Source: Apostichopus japonicus (Eukaryota; Echinodermata; Holothuroidea; Aspidochirotida; Stichopodidae). From it: a stretch of DNA of 64,000 nt. The DNA lies in contig NC_092576.1 in NCBI RefSeq assembly GCF_037975245.1, forward strand, positions 34,512,611-34,576,610, given 5' to 3'. Shown piece after piece: positions 11,690-24,399 of the stretch (positions are counted from its first letter, which is position 1; each line of letters opens with the position of its first letter). The notes beneath the pieces were generated by a model, which had not been told where the DNA came from, ran no database searches, and saw nothing but the letters and a program-made list of their open reading frames with translations. Position numbers and translations under genes: made by a program.

Positions 11690-12030
11690 ACCCCACGGAC
11701 ACGACTAATCCAAAGCTCACAACACAGCAAGCAGGCCCAGTTGGGGCCCAATTGGGTTTCACTAAGTTTAATTGGTCCCTAGCTGGGCCAGGGCTAGCGC
11801 ACTCATTGCCCATTTGGACACAATACAGTTTGGCTCCTCTGGTTAACATACTTCAAAAAATTAATGAGATGTTCAACACATGCTTTTTTTTTGCTTTGGA
11901 AAGCTTAGTTCGTCCCTAGGCCACCAATCCTTGACAACAGTTAATTCATTAATGTAGTGGTCCATTTGGGACAGACTCGGTTTTTGAGCAGGTTAGCCCT
12001 CATGTATGGCCCGCTTTGGGTCCACAAAAA
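11690..12030. repeat. Diverged GGGCC/TTGGG short-period repeat (block 1)
   Basis: Repeated motifs such as TTGGGGCCCAATTGGG, AGCTGGGCCAGG and CATTTGGGACAG with a period of roughly 20-30 bp, heavily diverged. Similar sequence recurs at 29570-29965. Confidence 0.6.
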
Positions 12031-12135
12031 GAGGAAGTTAAAAAAAAACGGGTAGAAGTGAAAGGTTGGATTTAATCAGTATTAGTATTTAAGGACACAT
12101 TTAATGAGATATTTTGATTCAAGCTATTTATAAAT

Positions 12136-12284
12136 ATGTGTAAAAGTAAGTTGGCCTGACGTTTTGATCCTAGCATTCCTTCATTCCTCCGAAGATGATC
12201 CTGCTAGGATCGAACGTCAGGCTTGATTCCTCTGAAGACGATCCAGCTAGGATCGAAACGTCAGGCCAACTTACTTTTACACAT
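12136..12284. mobile_element. Short foldback (MITE-like) element
   Basis: 149 bp with inverted ends: ATGTGTAAAAGTAAGTTGGC at 12136 and its complement ending at 12284. The arms are about 40-45 bp and continue through CCTGACGTTT(T/C)GATCCTAG. Two direct copies of a GA(A/T)GACGATCC(A/T)GCTAGGATCG-like unit lie inside. No target duplication was recognised. Confidence 0.7.
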
Positions 12285-12435
12285 TCTATTACACAGGCTT
12301 TCTAGTAGATAAGCAGTTTGCTAACAGTCTTTATTTTAAACTTTATTTATAAATATGACAAAACTATGCACCTGATTGCTAAAACAGATTACATTATTTT
12401 AGACTTTTGTCAACAGATCATAGTATCGCTTGTAT

Positions 12436-12512
12436 CATATATATGTATTATTATATAAATACATATATATAAATAAATAAATAAATATATATATATATAT
12501 TTATATATATTT

Positions 12513-12545
<33 letters not shown>
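12436..12545. repeat. (TA)n microsatellite
   Basis: Interrupted TA and TAAA repeats of about 110 bp. Confidence 0.9.
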
Positions 12546-12547
<2 letters not shown>

Positions 12548-12907
12548 ATACGATTCTTACTTAAGTAGCTATAGATCTAACACCACATAATAGAGTAGTT
12601 GAACGACGCAACCATCCGTAGATTCATATGATATGTATTACTTATTTTATACCATGGAGGTTACTCTGGGTGAAATATTATATATATAGCAGACGACTGA
12701 CAAGCCACGTAAATAAAATAATTAAATAACACACTTTTGAAAAAAAATCATAAAGAAATCTAGTGACGCAATGGCTTGCCTCTACTAGTGATAGAAGGGC
12801 CTGTCAGGGAAGAGGTTGGCGGTTAAATTCACATGGGAATTATAAGATAACTGCTGTATGTATACAATGCTACTTTCAACAACACAAATACGAGTATTTG
12901 TTAGCAC

Positions 12908-14004
12908 TGTTACGAGGGCCAATTGTAGCCTAACGCTAGTTACTGCTAGTGAGGAACCTAATGTTATTATATAGAAAGTATTTCAAATGGCCTACGTGAC
13001 CATCAATATTTGAGAAATTAGGTCGGGTTAACGTCAGGATGTTATTTATGTAATGAGCAATACACGATTGTTGTGGTATATTCCTTATGATGACGCGCTG
13101 GTCTCGGGTTAACGTCGGTTTACGTGAAGTCCCGTTGCGCCGCTGTGCACACATCTTCGTGGATTCTCTGGAATGTTCGCGAGATATGCAAAGGACTTCC
13201 AAGAATAGATAAACTGGGTCAAGTGTATCGAGAAAGATCTAGATGATTCTTGACATGGCGAATCGTATAAAATCCCTCCCAGATCGGAGAGTTTCTCAGT
13301 TTCTGAACGAATACAAGCGACGACACATATGATACCATTCCACTATATTTCGTCAGTGCTCAACTGCCAGTAATTTCTGAGGGATTGAGATATCGATACC
13401 AAGATTGATTCTGCACTTCCATTCAGAAGTTTGAAGAGGACTTTGCTGTGAAAAACAGTTTTCCAGTCTTTATTACGGAGAAGGTGAAGAATTTCTGTCT
13501 CCGTTGAGGAAGTTCGTTACGCCAGGAGTTGGTGGCTATAAAGCTGATTTTGGACTGACTCTGGTAATATTTAGTCGGCGAAAAGTTCGACTTGTGCTTC
13601 ACTCGATTTGTGGCTGGAAGTCCGTCTTCTATTTTGGAGCATCGCCGGAAAGAAGGTGACTGCTGTTTCTGGGATCGCGAGAAACTTCGTCGAGGACCAG
13701 TAAATTTCGCGGTACAACGGACCGAGAATCATCGTCATCAAGGTCGTGGCCGCTGAAGGATATCGCCGTTGGAAGAGACCAGCGTGTTTTAAAGTGTATC
13801 CTATCTTGTTAAGTTTGTGAGTAATTTATTGTATATTTGTAATTACCACTTGTTGTTGGTTCAGACTCCATTGTCCAATATAGTATACGTTCTCATTCAA
13901 ATTCTCTAGACTCGTCAATTTGTCTGTGTTCCTTACGGAAACGAACCCAGGCTTGTGTCTCGTTAAAAATTAATTATCGAGACCTCTCGCATTCCAACGT
14001 AACA
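12908..14004 (+). mobile_element. Solo LTR, 1097 bp, with 4-bp target duplication
   Basis: The element starts TGTTACGAGG and ends CCAACGTAACA, giving matched TGTTACG/CGTAACA termini. It is flanked by GCAC on both sides (12904-12907 and 14005-14008). A TATA-like GTATAAAATCCC lies at about 13266, followed by a GC-richer leader-like stretch, which gives the + orientation. No internal retroviral coding sequence adjoins it, so it is a solo LTR left by recombination. The 4-bp duplication would fit Gypsy- or BEL-type integrases; the superfamily cannot be read from the LTR alone. Confidence 0.82.
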
Positions 14005-15279
14005 GCACAATCTTGTAATAACAGTGGAAATGATATTTAACCAGAGACATGATGATGTTAACCTCCTTAAAAAATATAAGGGGAATACATAATGCACCGT
14101 AAAGGATATATATCGTAGAGTTTGTTGTAAATTACCCGTCTGTTATTGAACTGACCAGAAATGAACCTATAATTTAACTAGTTGTAGAAATACATTCAAG
14201 AAATTGCGGACGTTATTGTTTAGGTCTTCAATGTTTTCCTGAGCGATTTAAATATTTCTTATTCATATTAGAGTTAAAATGTCTCTTAATTCTCCTTAAA
14301 TTGTCATAATCATATGTCATCCGACACGTCAAAACTTGATGTAAATGTATATCTTGGTTAAATTGATGTTGGTGTTGCCTATAGGAAGTAACACTAAAAA
14401 AGACACCTGTGTAAACACATACAATGCAGAGCACAGCAGGAATGTACTGAACATGTGTAAGAAGCAGACACATGATGAACTAATTAATTGAATAATTAAA
14501 TTTATTTAATTACACCGGTTCATGACACGTGCAATAGGAGAGAAATACAATTTGGGACTGGGTTTGCTTCCACAGCCTGCTTTATAATATCTTAAGTTTA
14601 AATGAACTTAACAATCTTGGCTTACGTTGTCAGTGATGAGCTTTCTGGGAACACCAATTCTAACAACACGAATCAAAGTTTAAGCTGATGTGGATGGAGA
14701 TATGCTTTTCAATATGTGATCTTTGACAGGAATTGAATACCAAGGTAAACGTTTTATTCTTATCTTTGGACTGGTAATTGCAAACAAATATATACGGATT
14801 GAATGACTAATTTAAATGAGTGAATGTTCTTTCCATATGTACACATTATTTCGGTTACATGTCTCCTACAACACTAACGCACTTTCCTAGTCTACCAAGA
14901 CACCGCTGCTGACAATTTAGCACTGCGCTCTCGGTGACCTCTCCTACAGGTCACCGCACACTATATTATCGTGTGTATATTTACTGCGTTTTCATATACA
15001 CCTTCACCTTCACTGACGTTTTCTTGTGCGAATCCTACTGCTTGTGACTGACGAACAAAGTTTGCAACCAGATTCTTCAAGTCACTGCTAAGTATCCTCT
15101 TGATTTTGACAGTTTTCTGTCTCGTATTTTTCATAAGGATTACGCCCACTTTGTGTATTACGGTTTTACACGTGTACCGATTGTGCGAAGCACCATGCTA
15201 GATTTACGTGTTGTACCGTAGCTATGCAGATATTGCATTTCGTGTAATACTTGTATTATTGTTTGTGTTTAGTTCTTCC

Positions 15280-17850
15280 CTCCCATGATTTGCGGGGGTT
15301 ATGCTCTACTAGGGGACTTCGTGTCGCCCCTTCCAAGGCTCTCCTCCGGAAAGATAAGCTTTAACCCGTCGGGGTATGTCCGGCTCTTACTTTCTTCATC
15401 TCACCGGCAGAAAATAGGCAATAGCCCGTCTCACGGGAACCTTTCCTTCCGTGTTTACTTGGTTTATACGAGTGGCGTTCTTGTTCGTTTCTTTCCGACT
15501 TCTGCATTTTTCCATTTTTTTACATGAAGCGATGTCAAAGGACGGAAGAAGCAACATCAAGTGCGCGACCTGTTTGCTTTTCCGTTTCGGTCGTGCTTGG
15601 GACGAGCACGTAATTTGACTACAGTACAGATCTTGCTCTAGGTGGACTAGGTGGATTTGAAGGAGACAGAGGCCTGGTTGTAGGCCCAATGCCAACGGCT
15701 GCAACTCCCGCTCGACCACGTTTACGTGGCCACTCTCACAACTCACGTAAGCCTCCCACCCCCTCCCATCCCAGAGGAACACCAAGCCCGCGTGACAGCG
15801 CCCTAGCTGGCATCAGACCGGGTAGTAGCGATGGTTGCCGAATCAATTCTGCCTTTGGCACAGGACCAACTAGTCCCGTCGAACGGGTCGCGGGTCCCGA
15901 GTATCCTTTCTTCTCTTGCACTAGACGAGCCGGAAATCTAGGCCTAAGTGTCCTTCTTGGAAATATGACAACCGACTCGAGATTTCGAGTACGTCCGGTC
16001 ACCCGGAACCGACTCGAAGGAATAGGTGGAGCACAGAGATTCTACCTCACACCTGACCTCATTGCGAAGGCCGCGGCTATCTTCAAGCAGTGATTGGGTT
16101 TTGGAGAACCTCCGGCAGAGACCTCGGCACCTGAGTCGTCATCCATGCTTCGCACTACAAATAAAGCACCAGTGGACGACCCCAGCTTCGATTTGCTTTG
16201 AACGGGTAGAGGTCCTTTAAAGGAGGTAGAATTTCTTCCCTACGAAGTTGGACAGGGCACTCTGGGTGAAGGAGGATGCTTGGAAACGATTGTTTTATCT
16301 TGCGCCGATCCCCGGAATGGCGATTGCCGCACTTCCGCACACTAATGCCATTTTCGGATAGGGTCACAAACACCTAAAAAGGAGAATTGCGCGTCAAATT
16401 TTGGACCTGCATGGCGAGGCTTTTGCTTAGGGCCAGTGGGCTCATGGTCAGCCTCGTGGACGTGATCCCATTCTTTCGCCTCACAGTTGGACTGCTACAG
16501 CTCGAAAGAGAACTAGGTGTTCGGACGCCGATGTCGGGAACATAAGAACTTCCCCTCTATCTCTTCGAAACCTTCATTACATGGTTAAGGAGCGTGCCCT
16601 AACGATGGCTGGGGGAGTGGGAGCCCGCCTGGCGGGAGTTGCATATCAACGCACTGAAGATGGAGTTAGTAGCCCGAGGCCTCCACTACTTCAAACGACA
16701 TCTACGGGACTACGTCGTGAGCGCTTTCTGCGATCTGAAAGAACAACAATATAAACGTTATTAGACAACTGTAGTGACGTACTTTAATAACAGGGGGAAA
16801 AACCTCCAAACAACAAAGTCTCTCCATTGAGGCGGAGAAGCAGCGGGACCAGACCTCATGTTCGTGCCTCGGAAGAACTCCTATGGTACCTCAGTGGATG
16901 TAGCAGTACAGCCAACAAGTAGAGCAATTCAGCAACCACACATATAGGAGCATTCTTTCAGGAGTTATGGGCCAAAAACTACCGTAAAAATTTCCGACGG
17001 ACTATATTCGAGCCCCCCTACTTTCAGATTGAGGGGAAAGGCCAAGAGACTCCAGTGGAGGCCTAACTAGAGGTTCACTCTAGGGAAATTTCTGAACCAA
17101 ACCGAAACCCGGGTCCCAATGAGGAAGAGACGGGGCCAATGTTAGAGTTCTCCACCAAAAAGAGCGCGTGGACCTTCAAAACTTGGGCAGAACAAAAGCA
17201 GGCCCGAAGGTCAATTGAGAAAGGTTCCCCAAAGCTTCCGTAGCATAGAAGGATTACGTGTTCAGCATATCTTTGGCAGAGCTCTAGAGCGCTCGAACAA
17301 GGGTCGCGTGACCCAAAGCCCCGGAACACAGTTCTACAGTGCTAAACAGCCTAAAGGCATATGTACAACCAAGTAAATATGTAACCCAAACCTGCATACA
17401 GCACGTACAACGGAGCAACAACCACAGACCAAACGGTTCGAGAAGGGGTCGTAGAGGACAAACAAGCCAAACGCGAGGCCCAAGAAAAGCCGGAACGAAA
17501 CCGCTAATGCTCCGCTCAGCAAGGGAGGCCTCAAAGGGGCTCGAAAAGACCATCTAACCCGAGCAGTGTGGGGTGGGGGGGGGTGGGGAACAAAAGCACA
17601 ACTCGCACCCGAGGCAAGACCGACGAACTCCCACACTAGACAATAATGAGGGATTTCGCCGAAGCACGCTACGCTACGGCCGAACACGAGAGAAGGAAAA
17701 ACCCTTTCCAGACGTACGAGGGATGGAAAGTGTAGTCTCAGAGGGATTAAAAAGAACCGTCCTCACCAAATCGGGAGAAAAAATTCAATGTGAGCTGAGC
17801 GAGTGCCACTGTCACGTAAACAAACCTGCGATGTCGAATTGCTCTTAACA
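15280..17850 (+). pseudogene. Decayed retroelement with DIRS-like RT/RNase H tract
   Basis: This 2.6-kb GC-richer island differs sharply in composition from its surroundings. On the + strand, an interrupted reading near 16410-16560 gives ASGLMVSLVDVIPFFRL and LLQLERELG. Around 16620-16790 it gives WRELHINALKMELVARGL and VVTYFNNRGK. These resemble the RT C-terminus and the RNase H 'HINxLEMxAV...TTVVxYINxxGG' tract of DIRS-type retrotransposons. Many stops and frameshifts show it is dead. The RT palm region looks deleted, since too little sequence precedes the tract. A Gypsy-like origin is an alternative. Confidence 0.5.
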
Positions 17851-17889
17851 GTGCAAGTCATATGGTTTGAATGACCAGGCCAAGGCACC

Positions 17890-20800
17890 GGATCTGGTCA
17901 GACGGAGCTGGCTAGACTGGCTGCCAATTGAAGGCTACGGTTTATTTGGTGGTAGTTTTTGTGAGTTGAGCGCCGATGGCGCGGGAAAATGCAGGAGTAC
18001 TTTGTCCAGAAAGTAAGGAGTTTCGATGTAAGTTTGGTATACAGTGAATATAAATGTAGTTCACCGAAAAACAAAATTAAGTTTACAGTTATGCTAGCGT
18101 TGTATATTTGGCTAAGTTCAACTTTTGAAATTATATCTATTGTTTGTTTTCTCCCGGTTTTTCGCTTTCTTCCCAACCAATGCAACTCTTTAGATAATCA
18201 TCCGAGATAATTACCTCATTTACTTACTCATTTTTTACTAGCATTCTATACCCCTGTAAAGGGCCCATAATACATCTTCATTTCTTGCTTTTCATCCTTC
18301 ATTTCATATATTATGTTCACCAGACACAGCATAATTACTGTTGTTTTGTTACAGCCAGGTTGTGAGGTATTTAGTATAGGATTTGTAAAGTATTATAAAT
18401 TAAGTTACTTTAGGTAAAATAATAGTCATGGCTAAAAACCATTGTTAATAGGATATTGAATATATATTAACTAGTAATTTATTTAAATTCATTAACTTGT
18501 GGTAAATAAATTATTTATGTTGACTGTTTATCTTTTGTGGAACCTTTAGTGAGCTTTTACTTTAACATTTCACTTCAACATTGAACATGAACAGTGCACT
18601 GTCACATCGGATTTTAGAAATCACTTTATAAGCGGCAGATGAAATATTCCATAAGATATTGTGCTGCCGTTGGTCATTTTATACATCGCCCTCTATTTCT
18701 GTATATACAGGGGTCACGTGACGTCTGCTCACCAGTTTAGCTGAATCAGATCTCGATACTTGTGAATCAGTCATTGCTCTGGTTCTGAATAGTTTGTATC
18801 AGCTCCGCAGATTATGGTCGTCTTTGTATGCCTTGTATTCGTCTTTCATACACTTTACTTTGTTTTGTTATAGAAATCCACTTTGGTATCGAGACCTCGC
18901 TTGTAACTATTTTCGTTTAAGTAGATGTGATTCAACCTATTATTGAGGGCTTCAACCCGATGTTTTGTCTCTAGCGTGGCTGCCTGTAGTAATACATTAC
19001 AAAATCTTCTCAGCGCTCGTTCTACACTCGTTTACTATGTGTTATTCTTTGCATGTAATAGCTAGATTCAAGGCTCGTCGTTACTAACACACAACCATCC
19101 AAGCCGCATTTGTTACCAACAGCTCTCTTCAGTAGTGAAATCTTTGGTGCCCCATAATCTGGCACTGAATATTTGCATTACAATAGCAGGTGAGCCTCGA
19201 ATTAGATACACATTTACCGAAAGGCAAGATACTACTGTATCATTGCGAAACAGAAAGCCTGACTATGACAAGGTAATCTGTTATTGCACTTTTCAGCTTT
19301 AATTGCAGTGTTTTGGGTTAAATGACCAGATGTTAAAGGAACAAAATGAAGAGGTTATAAATAGCTTTAAAAATGAAATCATTTTGAGAATATTAAACGG
19401 TGAGCGAAAGCGAATATATACTGTATATTTCGCTATCGCCCTATAAAATTCAAAGAGGTAGAATAATTTGAACACAATAACCAATATATTTCCTTATTTT
19501 AACTGAAAAGTTTAAGTGTTGAAATGGAGAAAACAGGATCATATCCTGGTTTTAATTGTTACGTCGTTTCTTTTTACATTTGTACAGCGTGGGAAGTCAA
19601 ATTGGTTTCAAGTGTTTAGCACATATTTGTGTTGTAGGTGGCTTTAGGTAAGGCGATATGAATGTGACTTTCTGACTATTCTCTTAGAGACTACATATAT
19701 TTGTCGATAGAACGTATATATGAAATGCTAGCTACTGACACTTAGGGCCTAAAAATGTATACTGCAAATACAAGCAAGTAACTGACATATTTATACTATT
19801 TGAGATAAATGTTTTGGTTGCAACGCAAAGCAAGCTGAGGAGAGTGTCATCATCATGTATGTAGGTCTTGTAAACAAGCAGTGTAGGGCCCACTGATTCC
19901 AGGAAAACTGCGAGCAAGAGTTTAATATAGTTAACAAGGAACATCGTTGATGTAGACCTAACTAACAAGAGATCGGTAATCCGTCGTACCATTGATTTTT
20001 GATAGTTATATGCACAATACATGTATAAATGCGCATTCAAATGATCAATTAATACTGATTAAACTAACAATAAGGACGATACCTCATAATTGAAACGTTT
20101 TCTAGTAGTAGGCATATTAGTTTGATTTGATACAAGTTGTTGTGATTAACGCTATATTTTTGCTCCTTCGATAGAAAAACGCATTTATTTTAATATTAGA
20201 AGGTGCTTAAGAGGAAAAAACGATATCCTATATCGTAAAGGGCTGTTAGTTTATGACCACGTTTTCCCAAAATAGCTTCTATTTGTAAACATACTTGTTA
20301 TTTTACACAAAATGGTCGTATCTCATGAAAAAAAAGTGGTTAAATCGACTGCTCGATGATTGTTTAAATGAAATAAAAATACTTCAAACCATCAACAACT
20401 TTTATTACTGCAGACTTAAACAATATATTTGTAAAAAAGAACACCCAATTAGAAGAGTTCAATTAGAAAGATGAATGAGTATAGCCACAATTGTCTTCGA
20501 GACTGTGCTGTCAACTTTCAAAATGAGTTTATTCAACAAGTTAATGAACGCAATTGTTACGAGTCACTCAAACTTAAATAGGCTTGTCTAAGTAGCCGAC
20601 ACTAGCTTACAGTGTCATTACGGGTACAACTGTGTACGGTCGCTAGTACGAGTTGACCTATTATGAAAGCAAAAAATATGATTTCAGTGGTCCTTTTAGT
20701 GCTCATCTAATGCGATTTGAAAATACCTAAATGGTCATTCTAATTTCAACAATTGTGTAAATACCCCATGTACAGTGACGTGACCGGAAAAGGGATCAAA

Positions 20801-23390
20801 AAGCTACATGTTTACGTCACTTTAAAATCGTGCAACTTTTCAGTGCTGTACGTCCGCCATAAGTAGCTACAATGCATATTGTATGTATTTAACAACGGTA
20901 TACTAGGTGTTATTGGGTTTGGTAGTGTATTAGTACACGTACTATTTAGTTACACCAACCAGGGCAATCACCGTAACGTTGACCATTAACTACGCATATA
21001 ATGCTACTCTTGACACATCGTAATGGGGATCTGGTCGCCAGACAGTAAAGAAACAAAGAACATGAGTAAGTAAGGTAACGTGGTTTATATGATGATGTAC
21101 TGTTACACGACTTAAACTAGTCTCCACGTTAACGTATCTATTCATTTAGGCAGACACGGTGCAAGAAAATAAAATTAACCTTCACAACAGTAGCGTGCAC
21201 AGGATTTCAAAGGTGGTGAGGAAAGGAATTTCCCTGAAAAGATCAAGGGTAAAATGACTCATGCTATAAACTTATGAGGGGGATTACCGTTGGGTCATTG
21301 GAGCCGAAGGTTATGTAGCACCCCTATTCCCACATACTTCATCAACATATGAATTAAACGTGCAATTATGGGTGATACATCGGTCAACATTAGGTACATT
21401 TAAGTTAACTAAAATATCGGATCGTGATTTAAACATTGCTACTTTTTATTGATATTCATCTAGTCCAATAATTCAGGAGCAGGATACTAAATTATCGTCT
21501 CTTGTAGCGATTTCGAAGAGCCTGGAAGTGGAGTTACACTTTCATTTGACATTTGTATTGATACCCAATTGGTAGATTTTGATATATTTGTTTTACTCCG
21601 CAGCAATTTTTAAGTACAAAGGCACCTGCAAGGAGTTTTACAATTTAAACCGGCAACTGACTACGTAAATGTGGGCAATTATCACTTGCCGCCGCAGCTG
21701 CTCATGCAGTATACTTTGGATAACAACTTCAAAACAAATAATTACATGGAACCAGCAAAATGAATACTTTCATTTTGAAATAATAATGTCCATAACTTAC
21801 CCAGACAGATGTACTTTATGTCTATACTCCCTGTATATATTCTCACGTAATAAAATATGACCTCGTCACTCATATATTTATCAATGAAGTATAACTCTGT
21901 CATAATAACTAGTTTCTTTTAGCGATATTAACTTACATATTCATTTCAAAAAGGAAACCGCTCTCGTTGGATTAAAACGTAAGTAACGTATTCCTCCTCA
22001 CCCTCTTTTTCTTTCACTGCAATTTATAATGTGTTACTTCTCTGGCACAAATATGTACATTGTAAGCAGTGGTATTTGATAACAGCGATGTGTTAACAAC
22101 ACCAAACCGTAAGCTGTTCGATACAAAAATATCAAGATATTAATCAAGCTGGAAATGTAATGGTTTGCTAACAAAAGTACCCTGGATATTTCAAAACTAT
22201 CAGACATGTAAGCCGCTTTTTCTTTGGTTTCAGTGTTTAAACGGAGAAAATAGAATTACTCACGGACAACTGTACCGCTGATGGCTCTCACTTTAGCCAC
22301 AAGGAAACAAAAGACACATGCATAAGGAAACAATATGATAAACGTGTACAAGACTGGTAAGACAGACATTGACAATCTCTATGAAACTTGAGAACTGCAT
22401 ACTACCCGGTCACGGTTCGATTCTGCAACTTTGGCGCCGAAGAACAATTCTAATTTGCCTTCAACCTGTATCCAAATTAGAAATATGTGAACAACACGTA
22501 AAATGTCTTAGAGCCTAAGAATGCGTACATATCTGTACCTACCAACCAATCGTATAATATAAATAACAAAGCAGTTAAGCGACAGAATCAAACGAATAAT
22601 AAACATATATTACAAGTTTACAAGTTTATCACTCCACCAGATGTATCTGTCCGTTTGCTTTCGTTTTACGGAGTCGTTTCATTTTTCAACTGTCAGATCA
22701 CTAGGTGAACTCGTCTTCAGCTTGTTTCGTATTTACTTTCGTTTTGCTGTGTGTTTCTCTAAGTTGCAAATGGTAATAATAATAAGATTAATATTCAGCA
22801 GTTATTTTTTACGACGCTAAAACGACCACAAATGTGCGGGAAATCGGTAAGGGTTTATTGATTACAACTTTTACGTCGAGTGGCAATTCAACATGTTTAA
22901 CTCAAATATGGAATCTTTTCAATTTAGAAAGTCATTTCAGATGGGATAACTGTAGATGGATCTTGGTTGAAAAATCCATCGAACCCGGAACCTACTTCAC
23001 ATGCCACCCCCGTTATCTGCTCGACCATAAACCGACACATAATTGATTACTGATAAAACTTTGATAATTACTTAACCTAGGTTTTCGATTACGTGTTTAG
23101 CCTCGCTACAGAGTTAGGAATTGCTGTTGGCGTGGCGTTTATAATGAAGTCTAGTAGATATGTGGCGTTGCACCAAACCCATATCCACCAAAATGTCGTC
23201 CAGCCATCCACTTAGTGCATATAGCACATTATATTATAATATGTATTATCCAGCTCTGAACATAGGGATTAAAATGGTGCTCTATACCGCTCTTTAATGT
23301 TGAAGGTAGTAAGTGTCCTAGTTTTGTTTTACTGAGTACCAAACATATATTACTACGGTTTCACCAAGGGCGTTCTGTGAATATTTTGAC
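17890..23390. other. No gene recognised; possible LTR-like stretch at 18.7-19.0 kb
   Basis: Mostly unique-looking AT-rich DNA. The stretch 18700-19010 has leader-like composition and a GTATCGAGACCTCGC motif reminiscent of LTR ends, but no matched termini or duplications could be found. Confidence 0.4.
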
Positions 23391-23394
23391 TGGA

Positions 23395-23625
23395 AGTGGG
23401 GCGGGGGGGGGGGTTGTACGAGCCCAAACTTACCAAAATTAATTGTTAGCAATCTCGCTCGAAAATATGAGGCTAGTCTGCAAAAAATATGTTAAATTGG
23501 TAAGAATGATAGCCTAAAACGTGACAAGAAAAAAAAAGAAGGTCATCAGTATATTTGATTTTACCGACGAACTCACGAACACCCCCGCCCCGTACGGTAC
23601 GCCCCTGGGCTTCACTCTTTAGGCT
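23395..23625. repeat. Poly-G/GC-rich mobile-element end fragments
   Basis: Stretches such as GTGGGGCGGGGGGGGGGG and its loosely inverted counterpart CACCCCCGCCCCGTACGG (23579-23596) resemble termini of non-autonomous DNA elements, which also occur at 35.4, 36.6, 43.0 and 63.85 kb. No element could be delimited. Confidence 0.35.
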
Positions 23626-23785
23626 GACCAATTTCAATGTATATATCTCATTTTCACACTGCACTATCGTTATGGCAATGCCAACTGGCAACACTGCTTT
23701 CCGAATTAGGCGCGTTTTTTTTTGCCGCCATTCCGTATAGCACGCGCGATCCAAGTACTCTCTACTTGTCACTTGTCACCATTAC

Positions 23786-24393
23786 ATACATTCGATTGAA
23801 AGGTGTCGCAGATTCGTTTGAAGAATACCGCACATTCGATTGATCGGTATCGCATATTCGATTGATCGGTTCCGCACATTCCATTGACCAGTACGGAACA
23901 ATCGATTGATCGGTACCGCACATTCCATTGATCAGTACCGAACATTCGATTGATCGCTACGGCAGATACAATTGATCGGTACCGCAAATTCGATTGATCG
24001 GTACAAAACAACCGATTAACCGCTACGGAACATTCCATTGATCGGTACCGCACATTCCATTGATCGGTACCGAACATTCGCTTGATCGGTACCTCAAATT
24101 CGATTGATCGGTACTACACATTCGATGGATCGGTACCGAACATTCGATTGATCGGTATCGCACATTCTTTTGATCCGTACTGCACATTCGATTGATCGAT
24201 ATCGCACATTTGATTGATCAATACTGTACATTCGATTGATCGGTAACACACATTCGATTGATCGGTATAGTACATTCTTTTGATCGGTATCGAACATTCA
24301 TTTGATCGATACCGCTCATTCGATTGATCGGTACCGAACATTTGATTGATCGGTCACGAACATACGATTGATTGGTATCGCACATTCTACGGC
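23786..24393. repeat. 22-bp minisatellite, about 27-28 units
   Basis: Tandem units of GAACATTCGATTGATCGGTACC and variants over about 600 bp. Since 22 is not a multiple of three, all three frames stay open and encode a 22-residue periodic peptide every 66 bp. The several overlapping minus-strand frames (MFGTDQSNVRYRS...) are therefore a by-product, not a gene. Confidence 0.95.
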
Positions 24394-24399
24394 AAGAAC

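Noticed and set aside
11664-11919. Overlapping small ORFs in both orientations
   Set aside because: They follow the GGGCC short-period repeat; the same occurs at 29673-30016.
15396-16093. Overlapping 88-134-residue frames on both strands as genes
   Set aside because: They lie in the GC-rich retroelement relic, where stops are rare by composition; none has a recognisable intact domain.
18240-19000. A second LTR
   Set aside because: The composition is suggestive, but no TG...CA termini with a flanking duplication could be matched.
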